Part shown: positions 1 through 9,709 of the stretch, one piece after another
How the letters are laid out: each line of letters opens with the position of its first letter
How positions within the stretch are numbered: position 1 is the first letter of the stretch
Assembly (NCBI GenBank): GCA_024114885.1
Contig: CP099426.1
Span: forward strand, 1,178,001 to 1,242,000
Direction: 5' to 3'
Origin: Septoria linicola
Lineage: Eukaryota > Ascomycota > Dothideomycetes > Mycosphaerellales > Mycosphaerellaceae
DNA: 64,000 bases
Translations under genes and position numbers: made by a program
Notes under the pieces: model-generated
Told to the model about the DNA's origin: nothing
Databases searched by the model: none
The model's input: the letters and a program-made list of their open reading frames with translations, nothing else

Positions 1-205
1 GCCTCAGCTGCGTGAGCCGGCCTTGCGAAAAGCTACTCACGAGAGCCAAGACATACACATGCCCAGCTGGGATTCGTGAATAGCGCAGCTAGGCGCAGAA
101 ACTACTCTCCTCAAAGTCTCTCCTCTTCAAGCACTCGATCTCTCAGCACTACTCACGGCTTCACATTATCGATATCACACAAATTCCTGAGGACAAGCGA
201 AGGCC

Positions 206-373
206 ATGGCGCACTCCAAACTCGACCTCACAGTCTATCTCCTTCTGGCAGCAGCCGTGCTGCTCTCTGTGGCTACCATTCTCATCCTTGCAATTTTCAT
301 TCTGGCTGCGCTTTTCGGACCCTGCATCCAACGTACTAGGCTGGCCTCCGGCGACGATGCCGAGCGCAGCTAG
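206..373 (+). CDS. small hydrophobic peptide, single membrane segment (hypothetical)
   Basis: An ATG in good context (gccATGg) opens a 55-codon frame ending in TAG. About residues 8-37 are almost entirely Leu/Ala/Val/Ile, so the product would be a single-pass membrane peptide with a short polar tail rich in Arg and Asp. I do not recognise a family. It could be a genuine small protein, or the first exon (signal anchor) of a longer gene that continues towards the reading frame at 1073-1636; I could not find a clear splice link. Low confidence because short hydrophobic frames can arise by chance. Confidence 0.3.
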   Translation: MAHSKLDLTVYLLLAAAVLLSVATILILAIFILAALFGPCIQRTRLASGDDAERS

Positions 374-906
374 ATATCACCAGTGGCCCAGCTGTCATAT
401 ACTGGCTAAGACTGCACGGCGATATGGAGTTCACACTTTGGGTGCCTCCATGGCGAAGCTTGCGAATGACAGATCAAGGGTCGATGATCTGGGCGACCAA
501 TCTCTATGCCGCCGCCGTGTATGGCCTCAGGTACTCATAAATTCGGCCATGACACGGAATCTCAAGTATGCGGTCTACGAAATAAGTGCAAGCGGGTCAG
601 CAGGGATTCAGTCGCGAGACGGTGGCCACGCGCCACGGCTGATCCACTTTTCTTCGCCATCACATGCTTTTTCCCACGTGGTGAACTTGGGTGGTAGCGG
701 GAAACTTTGGACCGCTGTTGGATTTCTAAGATCTAGGACCACATTAATTGGAGTGTAGGCAATTATGGATGGTGACCTGGTCAGCATCATATCCCCATAT
801 CTATACTCTCTGCTCCACCCAGCTCGCAGTGCATACCAGCTACACACTCGCCAACTTCTAACATAAATTATCATCGCACACCGCCCACAAAGACCTTCTC
901 CTCAAG
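374..906. other. no supported gene
   Basis: Open frames here lack family similarity and credible starts. The last 60 bases before 907 are pyrimidine/CA-rich and may be the leader of the next locus. Confidence 0.4.
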
Positions 907-1636
907 ATGGCTTACGAACACCTGAAGTCACTGTTCTGGTCCATCGTAATGTTCAGCTGCGCCGTAGACGCATTGCGGTTCCACCATCGACAAGCCAAGC
1001 TCCAACGAGCAGCACCCAAGCAGCGCAACAACGCAGAAGTCGTCTTCCAAATTCCCTGTAGATACGATCTACATGCCTCTAGGCCTACTTCCTTTCGACA
1101 CTTTTATAAGTAAGACTGGAGACATCTGGCCTGCTGAAGCGCTGCACGGCATGATATCAGCTGGTGTGGAAAGATTTCCTACTTTGGCGGAAACTAGAGA
1201 CCGCGAGCAAATGCTCAGGGCGCGAGAAGGAAGGAACAAATCTGAAGCTTGCGGTGCTGTGACTAGGCGTCGCGGAGAGAGTGCATCGTTGAGGGTCTCC
1301 AGGAACTGCACGACGCCAGACAATGGACCAGCGCCACGAGAGTCTTCCAAGGCGAGTGATTCGATGGATGCGAACGAGCTCATTGAGATCAGAAGCCGAG
1401 AGTTGTATATACGCAGGAAGATCGCAAATTTCCTGCGACGACTGGAAACCCCCCTGTTCGAAGCTCTGGCCCAACTCTTCGTTGATGACGACCAGGCGGG
1501 ACTATTGAGGCGGAAGCTCGGGACCAAACTTGATGTGGTGCTTGAGGACGTGAAAGGTTGTGCGGAGACGAACGAGCAAGTAGATTTTGAGCAGTGCCTT
1601 GGGCGTGCGATGCCGAGGAGACGAGCTCAGGTTTGA
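907..1636 (+). CDS. hypothetical protein, 5' structure unresolved
   Basis: Two overlapping frames are involved. An ATG at 907 gives an N-terminus with a hydrophobic stretch, and a second frame, open from about 970 and with its own ATG at 1073, runs to TGA at 1636 (187 aa from 1073). The C-terminal 90 residues alternate hydrophobic and charged residues in a way that suggests amphipathic helices. A weak 49-nt intron (GTAATG at 946, AAG ending at 994) would join the two frames, but its acceptor lacks a pyrimidine tract. If the intron is rejected, translation may start at 1073. No domain recognised. It converges on the MAPEG gene. Confidence 0.3.
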
Positions 1637-1747
1637 GTAGAGAGAATGGAAGAGAGCAGAGCAAAAATGACTCGTCGTCAAGCTGGGCGCTACTCCGCCG
1701 AGTAGTAGCTATATGTATACATGATGCAATTTGTGAAAGGGAGATGG

Positions 1748-2224
1748 CTAGTTCTGCTCACCAAAAGCCTTCGACGCACGGTACAGAATGGCAAAAGCCC
1801 ATCCAGTGCCAGCAAAGTACAGCAAACTTCGCAGATAACTCCACACTCTCGTTTCAGTCGTCAAGTAGTTCGCAGTGTACAGGATCCTGATCAGGTTCCA
1901 GCCATACACAAAGCTCTCCAGTCCAATGCTGTCTTTGCCAAGTCTGTTCTCTGCCAGAAGACCGGCAAAGACTGCAGCGACGTAAAGAGGCATGTTCTCC
2001 AGATGGTTTCTGTGGCAAGATTCCGCTCGCTCAAAGGCCGCGAATTCGGCGACAGTAAGACGCTTTCGGAGAGCGTCATGGTAGGAAGTGCCTTTTGGAT
2101 TGCGGTTGTCGTGGCGCTTCATGTCGCCCTTGGAGGCTCGGTTGATGGCCCAGCCGTGAGGGAAGATTGCTAGGACATAGTAGAATGGGATGGAGAGAAT
2201 TGGTAGATTGAGTGTAGATGCCAT
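1748..2224 (-). CDS. MAPEG family membrane protein
   Basis: A single-exon gene of 158 aa with an ATG start. The family comprises small four-helix membrane proteins of the ER related to microsomal glutathione transferases and leukotriene C4 synthase. Hydrophobic segments are visible near residues 5-25, 78-92, 105-118 and 128-148. The loop before the second helix carries the family signature ERAESCHRNHLENMP (Glu-Arg, Asn-His, Glu-Asn around residues 65-80), which fits the glutathione-contacting ER/EN motif of MAPEG proteins. Length is normal. The precise substrate cannot be told from sequence; fungal members are often annotated only to family level. Confidence 0.85.
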   Translation of the reverse strand: MASTLNLPILSIPFYYVLAIFPHGWAINRASKGDMKRHDNRNPKGTSYHDALRKRLTVAEFAAFERAESCHRNHLENMPLYVAAVFAGLLAENRLGKDSIGLESFVYGWNLIRILYTANYLTTETRVWSYLRSLLYFAGTGWAFAILYRASKAFGEQN

Positions 2225-3155
2225 TGTTTCTTGTTTCGCTTGGTTTATTCTTCAGTTCTGGGTAATGATGTTCTGTCGGTATGTCTTTCGTTCTTAAAGT
2301 GTTAGGAGAGGTGTGCGGCAGTAGTACTTGCACGCTTGGTCTTATTATGTTCTGCCGAGAATCGGACAATACTTATCAGCAATTCGCTTCACGTGAAGCC
2401 GCGGGCTACAGAATCCGTCGGACGTGGTCTTTGCGCTGTACGAAAGGCGGACTCAAGACCGGCGACCTGTGGCTCCAATCGTGCGATGTCGATACCCGAG
2501 GATAGAGGCATGAGCCTCACCAGCCACTTTTCTTTCACTCGCAAGCCAAAGCTTCTTGCCAAGCTTGCCGATGAGACCCCGCATGGGCAACGCTGCACTT
2601 CTGAACGTCCGGCTTCACCATTGCGACAATGCGAGTTGTTCATGACTACCTGAATTGTGAAGCGTCTCCGCCCAAACATACAAAGAAACCAACACGATGC
2701 GCACCATCAGGTCAGCAAAGGCGTGATCACGAAGTCAGTATGACCTGGAACCATGATTCTCCAAACTCAAAGCAAGCCAATACTCGCCCCCACCTCTTGA
2801 GCGGCGTAAAGACATGCTAGAACAGGTCAAGCTCTTCCTGCTTCCAGCTACTCAAAGGCACACACCTGCATGCCGTGCTGCGAGATGTGCGGCTGGCTGC
2901 TCACAGGATGCGCTATCGACTCACGAGGTGTGCTGGGCATAGACTGTGCCCGGCTAGATGGCCGATAAGAGCTCCCATATCATAAAACCCCGGTAGCTCC
3001 AGCCTCTGGTCTAGGTAGGTGTGAGCTTTTCCTTGCCCATTGTCGTCACTCAAGAGAAGGTCTGCAGTGAGCAAGACTACCTCCATCTTTCCAACGGTTG
3101 CTGCTGGCAGCGGTAGAGTCGCTGATCTACCAGCCCTTCCACCCAAGCGGTGAAG
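2225..3155. other. intergenic, no supported gene
   Basis: About 930 bases between divergent genes. Frames on both strands are short and unlike any family. It presumably contains both promoters; I see no clear motif. Confidence 0.5.
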
Positions 3156-5058
3156 ATGCTCGCCACCATTGCAGCTGTAGCTGCAGCCCTACTATTCGCC
3201 CCCGGAGTTGATGGACAGAATGCTACAGACAACAGAAGATATGTTGTCTGGTCCAGTGTGATCTTCACACGTACCGGAGATCGCACTCCAGAAATCCTGG
3301 GCAAGCTTCCTACGCAGCTCACTTCACTCGGTGCTCAGCAAGCCTATGCTGCTGGACAGTTTTTCCGGAACCGCTATACGATTTTGCGCAATGGCACAAA
3401 TGGCATTGAAGAAGCAGGTGCTGAGCTTGTTGGCTTGAACACTGGCACATACGACCAGCTCCAGACCATCTCAATGGCACTTGAACAGCAGTACAATGTG
3501 GCAACTCAGCAGGCGTTCATGCAAGGCTTGTACCCGCCTTTCTCCCCAGGCTCAGGAAATACCACTGGAGCCGGACTCAATCCCGTCAATATCGTGGCAA
3601 ATGGCACCGGGCAGGGCACATATGTATGATTTGATCTTGAATCTGTCGTTATGATTGAAGTGCTGACAACAACAGGTCTCTACTCCACTAAATGGCTATC
3701 AATACACCCAGACACGATCTGCCGGTCCACTCGACCCAAACTTCGTCTACCTCTCTGGCAACCTCAATTGTCCAGCCTTCGATGCTGCAGCTCAGAATGC
3801 AAGGAACACACCACAATACGATGGCACGCAAGAGGAGTTCGACGGACTGTACAATACGGCGGGAAGTGCAGCACTCATTGGCGTGCTTAACTCTACGTTT
3901 TGGGACTATAACAATGCCTACGCAATCTACGACTACCTGCGGTACCAAGCAGCGCATAATGCCACAGTACGAGATGCCTTCTCCACACTGAGGTGGCAAG
4001 CGAGCAACGTCAGCTTTTTGGACACTCTACGCTGGTTGGCCGACCAGCAGCAATATGCTCAGCTCGGCAACATCAGTGCTTTGAATGTGGTCACGAAGAA
4101 GGAGACACTGCCAGGCTTGTCTGGCAGTATTTCCACTATCGCCGGAAACACCTTGGCAGCGCGGGTTCTCGACTCCTTCAGCAACGCTATCAACTTCTCA
4201 CGATTCGGCCGTTACAAGCTGAACCTGTTCTTCGCAGACTACCACCCAATGACCTCTTTCTTCGCGCTTGCTGGGCTGCCAGAGCTGAACCATCGCTTCT
4301 ATGGTACTGCCAACTTTGCCTCTTCGGCAGTTTTCGAGCTCTTTTCCAAGACGAATGAGACAGATCCATCCTTCCCAGGTGTAGACGATCTGTATGTGCG
4401 ATTCTACTTCCGCAACGGGACAGACGGCGATGATAGCAGATATCAAGCTTACTCTCTGTTCTTGAATGGACCAGATGCTATGGATATGACCTGGGTCCAA
4501 TTCCGTAATGCTATGCGAAACGTCGCAATGCCAGGTATCGGAAACTGGTGTAACGAGTGCAGCTCTACCAGCTTCTTCTGCGCTGCATTTGACGAGGACG
4601 GCAACGAAACTCCAGCTGGCTCGCGAGGTTCATCTTCCAAGCACAAGTTGTCTCCCGCGGTCGCTGGAGTCGTGGGTGCGATCATCGCGCTCGTCATTGC
4701 CGGATTTATCTTCGCCCTGGCAATGTTCGTAGGCGGTGTCCGACTGCACAGACAACAGCGCAGCCGCAGGAGCGATCTTGGTGGTTTCAAGGGCGGAAAC
4801 AAAATGCGCAGCGATCAAGATCTGACACTCCCCAAGGGTGGCGCTATAGTGGGAGCCTCAGTTGTCGAAAATCCGACAAGTACTCCTGGGCATGAAAGAG
4901 TTGGCAGCTGGGAGCTGAAGAATTCTGAAGCTGGTAGGAATTTGGGCATTCCGCACCACGATCCAGAGAGTCTTCGGCCTAGCATGGAGGAGATCAGGCA
5001 TGATCCGTTCGCTGATCCAGAAGGGCTGAAGCCAACGCAGACGCGCGAGCACGTCTAG
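3156..5058 (+). CDS. membrane-anchored histidine-phosphatase-fold protein, catalytic residues replaced
   Basis: Two exons, 3156-3623 and 3676-5058, joined by a 52-nt intron (GTATGA...CAACAG) in phase 0; 616 aa. Residues 1-20 form a signal peptide, about 485-510 a transmembrane helix followed by basic residues and a roughly 110-residue tail. The ectodomain has the layout of clade-2 histidine acid phosphatases. However, the hallmark RHGxRxP is RTGDRTP (Thr40 where the phospho-accepting His should be), and the C-terminal HD pair appears as His346-Pro347. Numerous N-glycosylation sequons are present. By family knowledge both changes should abolish phosphatase activity, so it may be a wall or surface protein or pseudoenzyme. 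The start was moved from an upstream GTG to the first ATG. Confidence 0.8.
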
Positions 5059-5574
5059 GAGGCGAGCAATGGCTATTTGACGATGTTTATGAATTACCAA
5101 CGATGCAAAGAGCTTGTGTGGATCATGGGAATATCGCGCTGGTGCATAATGAAGGATACTTGTACATACTTTTCGATGATACCCTTTGCACATACGCGCA
5201 ATCACGTCCACCAACTCAGCCTGCCATTCTTTTCACTTGTGAAGTTTGGTGGCAGGCCGCAGTCTGAAGCTGATGAAATGTCTCGTTCAGCACAACTTTG
5301 ATATTGCGCGGTGCATTTGCGCTTGCTACTGACCTGATCGTAGCTCATGTCCTGAATCTCGAACGCCGTGCGCCTTGCTCTGACTGAGGCGTGCACTTCC
5401 ACAAAGCCAGCTCACCTGGCCGAATATCACGGCAATTCCTGTCCGGATCCTGCCACACTTCGAGCGTCTCAGTCATGCAGTCGAGACATTTCCATAACTT
5501 CTCCGCTGAGCGCTCCCTTGTATCGCGCCCTCCAAACCTCGATTTTGACATTTTCCTGATGCCAGACTCGCGCG
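5059..5574. other. intergenic between convergent genes
   Basis: Only the 3' flanks of the phosphatase-like gene and of SmF; no supported gene. Confidence 0.5.
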
Positions 5575-6045
5575 CTACCCTGCCATCTCCGAGTCACCAT
5601 TTGCCTGCTTATCCTTCGCGGAAATCCAAAGAACATTGTTGCATCTGCGCAAAACGACGTCAGCACCTTCCTTTTCACTTCGTTCTTTGCGAACTTCGCT
5701 CTTTCCGTGCATCTCCATTCATCATATCTCCAGCCTCTTTTGCCCAGCTCTTTCACAGCATCCCAGTCTCCAAAATTCCTACCACTCACCTTATCAAAAC
5801 CTGCCCCAGCACGCCATTATCCTGCCCATTTGCCGCCTTTTCTTCCGCGCCGCTCAACTGAATGTTCATGTATGAGTCCACGGATACGAGTCGTCCAGTG
5901 TACTCCTGTCCCCACTTGATGCGCACAATCACGTCCTTGTTCACGAGGCCTTGGAGCATGGGTCGCGGGTTGAGGGGAATGAACTGTGCGCATGCTGTCA
6001 GTAATCTGTTGGGTGATACCGAGGCTACGGAGGACGTACGCTCAT
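5575..6045 (-). CDS. smf1: small nuclear ribonucleoprotein SmF
   Basis: Three exons on the minus strand: 6040-6045 (ATGAGC only), 5790-5983 and 5575-5644, total 89 aa. Introns are 6039-5984 (GTACGT...CACAG) and 5789-5645 (GTGAGT...GCAG, 145 nt). The protein begins MSFIPLNPRPML, has the Sm1 fold with WGQEYTGRLVSVDSYMN and Sm2 ending VLIRCNNVLWI, matching SmF closely over its whole length. SmF is one of seven Sm proteins forming the ring on U1, U2, U4 and U5 snRNAs. The six-base first coding exon is needed to give the conserved N-terminus; a longer unspliced frame would add unrelated residues. It lies in tandem downstream of ACL2. Confidence 0.93.
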
Positions 6046-6493
6046 GATTGCGGTATTGGCCAGCTTCGTTGTGGTGTTGTAACGTTACTGGCGCAAGAGG
6101 ATGTTGAGCAGTTGGAGATTTAGTCCGGCCAGAAAAAATGCCTGAGGTGTCGAGGTTGCCGTTCACTTGAATCACAGACTGGCGCCGCGCTACATGCGCT
6201 AAAATGAGCTGTCCTCCGGACTTCAAGGCAGGGCAGCTGGCAATCAATTGGCAGTCAAGGAGTGGTCACAAGTATATCAGAGTAAGCAATTGGTATCCGC
6301 ATACAATTCTATTTACTCCAGTGCAAATGCTTCCTGCGCAGCACTCAGCGCGCCTGTCATCCATACTCGTGCAGCGTCTCAGTCGTACGCAGTATTTTAG
6401 TCCCACAGTAAGCAGCAGCCTCACTGCCACGGTCATCCGAACTCCTCAGTCAAGCAATCCCGGCACAAACATTGGACAGTCTCAGGCTCTTTT
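6046..6493. other. intergenic, SmF upstream region
   Basis: 448 bases between the ACL2 stop and the SmF start; should hold the SmF promoter and ACL2 3' end. No other gene seen. Confidence 0.5.
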
Positions 6494-8072
6494 CTAACCT
6501 TCGAACTCCTTGATGCTGTCATTGTACTTGCCTGGAATGAGCGCAAGAGGCACAATTCCGGACACGTGCATCTCTGGACCGAAAACGTGGCCATTGAGAT
6601 CTAGCTCCTTGAACACGGCCTTGATGTTCTTGAGACCTTCCTGGTAGTTAGGTCCTGCACGACGCACCCAGATCTGGACCTTGTGCTCGTTGAGTTGAGG
6701 TGCAACCTCGCGGATGGCGCGAATGACACCCTTGAATGTGCTAGCGACCTGCATCGAGTATTAGTCTCCTGAGTCAACACCATTTGGAAAGCACGATCCT
6801 AGACTTACGTTGGTGAAGTTAGCAATACCACCACCAATGAAAAGGACCTTGCCTTCTGGATGTTGTGGTGCTCGCAGCATCAGGTCTAAGACAGTGCGTG
6901 CGTAGTGGAATGTCTGTGTCTCGGTTGGGGCACCAGAGTACTCTCCATAGTTGGCGAGCTCACCAGCAAATCCAGCAGATGCAATAGCATCCGCGTAGAC
7001 CACGGAAGCACCACCACCAGCAACCAGTGTCCATACACGTCCTTGCGAGTTGAGGATTGTGAGCTTCAGCGATGCACCAGTCTTTGCGTCCATCTCTGCA
7101 ATGTATGCCTCCTCCTTGCTCATTTCACGACCGAAGGGTGCTGGGAATTCGAGTGGTGGACCAGCATCGATCGAGACTTTGCTGCCAGCTGATGCCACGA
7201 CTGGAATACCGAGGGCAGCTGGGGCGCGGGCAACAGCCCACTTGACACCACATTCGAACTCCGCAGTCTGGTCAATCTTAGCCGCAAGATCGAGGAAGTG
7301 CACCTCGGCGGATGTGCCATTGGCGTTTGGAATAACGACGAGTGGGTTGATTTCGAGGTAGGTGAATTGGCAATCGACGTAGACGGCGTATAATCGTGAG
7401 ATGAAGTCGATGAGTACTGGGTGAACGCCCTTGGGCACGTTGGACAGCAGAGACTTGGCGATCTCCTCGTTGCTCGGGTACTCCTTGAGGTCGACTGGGA
7501 TCAGAAGCTTCGAGGCCTTCTCGTCAACATCACCGACGTCAACACCACCCTCGTGGTAAAAGAGAATCCAGTCTCCCTGCATTTCTGATTAGCAGCTTTT
7601 CTCATGGACATCAGAACAAGACTTCGCCTACCTCGCGAACAGAGTTGATGTTGATGTAGTACTCAGTCTCCTGTGGGTGAGGAACAAATGGCTCGACAAG
7701 GAAATTCCTCAGAGCGCCCTCAATGTGCTCAACTTTCTGAATCTTGTTTGCGCGCGCTGCGATCCACTCCTTGGCGTCCGCCCATGTGGCATTGAGCTTG
7801 AGAAGTCCGGACTTTCCTCGACGCTTGATCAGTTGGTCTGGCTTCGCGACAAACTTGGCACCTTGCTGGAGCAAGAATGGGTATTTGGCCTCAGCAGCAT
7901 CTAGCACACCATTGACATCGTCACCATCCGCAAAAGTTATGGTTGCAAGCTTTGCGGGTGGGTTGTGCGTTGATGAAGGTGGGAGAGGAGTCGGCTTGAT
8001 CACAGGCGCGCGAGTAAGATGGTAGTTGAGAATGGCCTTGCCATCTGCTTCCGTGATTGGCTTTGCGGACAT
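6494..8072 (-). CDS. acl2: ATP-citrate lyase subunit 2 (ATP-grasp/citrate-binding subunit)
   Basis: Three exons, 7632-8072, 6809-7576 and 6494-6748, separated by introns of 55 nt (GTAGGC...GCAG) and 60 nt (GTAAGT...GCAG), both phase 0; 487 aa, normal for the fungal subunit. In ascomycetes the animal ATP-citrate lyase is split into two polypeptides; this one corresponds to the N-terminal half with the ATP-grasp domain and the citrate-binding domain, ending in the conserved KYNDSIKEFEG. Together with subunit 1 it converts citrate, CoA and ATP to acetyl-CoA and oxaloacetate in the cytosol, feeding fatty acid, sterol and polyketide synthesis. It is divergent from ACL1, as known for the acl pair in other filamentous ascomycetes. 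Start chosen at the first ATG in the conserved N-terminus MSAKPI. Confidence 0.95.
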
Positions 8073-9709
8073 TGTGCTGGTGTTCGTGAACTTTTGGTTG
8101 AAGGGATCTCTTCAGAGCGCTGTGTAATGGACCTTTGTAAGCAGCTGTTCTACAGAGGCAGCTCCAAATGCGATGATTGAGCTGATTTTCGAATGATCTG
8201 ATCCTCCTGCTGAAACTGCGGGCAGCGGTGAAAAAGCTTAAGCAGCTTGAACAATGGGAAGTAGCTGCAGAACACAGAGGAATCGGAAAATGCTGGTTTT
8301 GGAACTTCGGACTTTCGTTGGTCAGGTGTCCAGCTCTGCTACTCTGACACAAATCCTCTTGTCGCAAAATGCGGCATAATGGTTCGATTTGCGTGTTCAA
8401 AAAAAGTCCGAGGAACAGCAGTAGCTGCTAAAATAAGATCCGAACGTACCTTGTGAGATCTTGTGCGTCACGCACTTTGCAGCGATTCCCGTAGGTCGTG
8501 TGAGAGTGTGTCAGAGAGTTATGAGAGAGTTGAAGAGGAGGAGTTGGAAGAATTGATCAGGAAGGAACACTGGTCGTCGTGTTTCGGGATTCACAATAAT
8601 CTGCTTTCCACATTGTGAAGCTCTCAACAACGATGAGCACACGCTAAACGCAGGCCCACGCTCAAGCTTCCCGTCGGCGATCTGCAGCCCATCCCCAACT
8701 CGCACTGACCCTGGAAGTGACGCACGTTGGATGGCTCTGCATGTTTTATACAATGGTTGAGCGAGGATGCTTTGGGCAAGTAGCTACAGCTCTGTGGTCT
8801 CATTGCATACCACGGCGCATGTTAACCTCTCCGCCAGTGACCAGATATCAACAATAGCTCCCCAGCGATACAGGCTCAGCCCGCAGCGCGCAGGATGCTA
8901 CGCCTACTCTCCCCATAAGCCAGGGCCGAGAAAAAATGTGGGCGGTGAAAGTCGACAGCCGGAAAGCGAGAACGACGGTCCCTCGCTATCCCTGTTTGAG
9001 TGTTTCCCATACTACTCACGCGCTGCTCGCGTGTGCCAGGCTGAGCACTCCTATTGAGATACTTTGCTGCCGAAATGGCCCGCATGTGGTTCGATTCTCA
9101 ACAATATGTGCCATGCTGTTGGTCGCACCAGCAACCCGTACATAGCTCCATAGAACGAGAACGACGCACAATTGCTGAGGGCGTGTGCCGGTCCGATACA
9201 TTATTTTTACGGATCCCCGTTGCGGCTCTCGGGCGTTAGTCGTGGTGTTGAAAGACTAGAGTTCGCAGGGGTGTGACAGCTGTGAGAGCACCGACGAGAA
9301 GAACATCTCATCTGCTGGCGATCAATTGTTGGCTGCTGTCTCTTCTGCGCGCAACTCAACCTCCTTCCTCCAACACATCCTCTCATCCTCTCTTCTTCTC
9401 TCAGACTACAAGTCTACACCACACACAACTCATTGGTAAGTACCAAATACCATCTGAAACGCGGATGACGAGCTTTACGCAAGCTGCTGTTCGGGACCAA
9501 GAAATTCTGGCGTCAGATTCACAGCTCGAAACTGCCCGTGATCGGGTTGTCTGAGACTATGAACAGCTGTTTTTTGAGCGCTGCATCTGGCATTGCGGGC
9601 TCGGTCGTGTTCCTTCCTGGGCAAGGCAGTTCTTCAGAAAACTGACCTCTAATTCCTGCAGTACTCGAGCCTCTGAATTGTACACATACCTGGCTGCGAT
9701 CTGTTCAAG
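8073..9709. promoter_or_regulatory. shared upstream region of the divergent ATP-citrate lyase genes
   Basis: 1.64 kb with no supported ORF between the two start codons. The ACL1 side has a pyrimidine-rich leader (about 9300-9435). As both subunits are needed in equal amounts, common control from here is likely, but I see no specific operator I can name. Confidence 0.6.
9436..9661 (+). other. probable 5'UTR intron of ACL1
   Basis: A strong donor GTAAGT at 9436 follows a CT/CA-rich leader, and a good acceptor (cctgcag) ends at 9661, 48 bases before the ATG. The 226 bases in between are not coding for ACL1. Inferred from signals only. Confidence 0.5.

Noticed and set aside
9088..9097. GGTTCGATTC, a tRNA B-box-like sequence
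   Set aside because: No A-box at the right distance upstream and no cloverleaf pairing seen.
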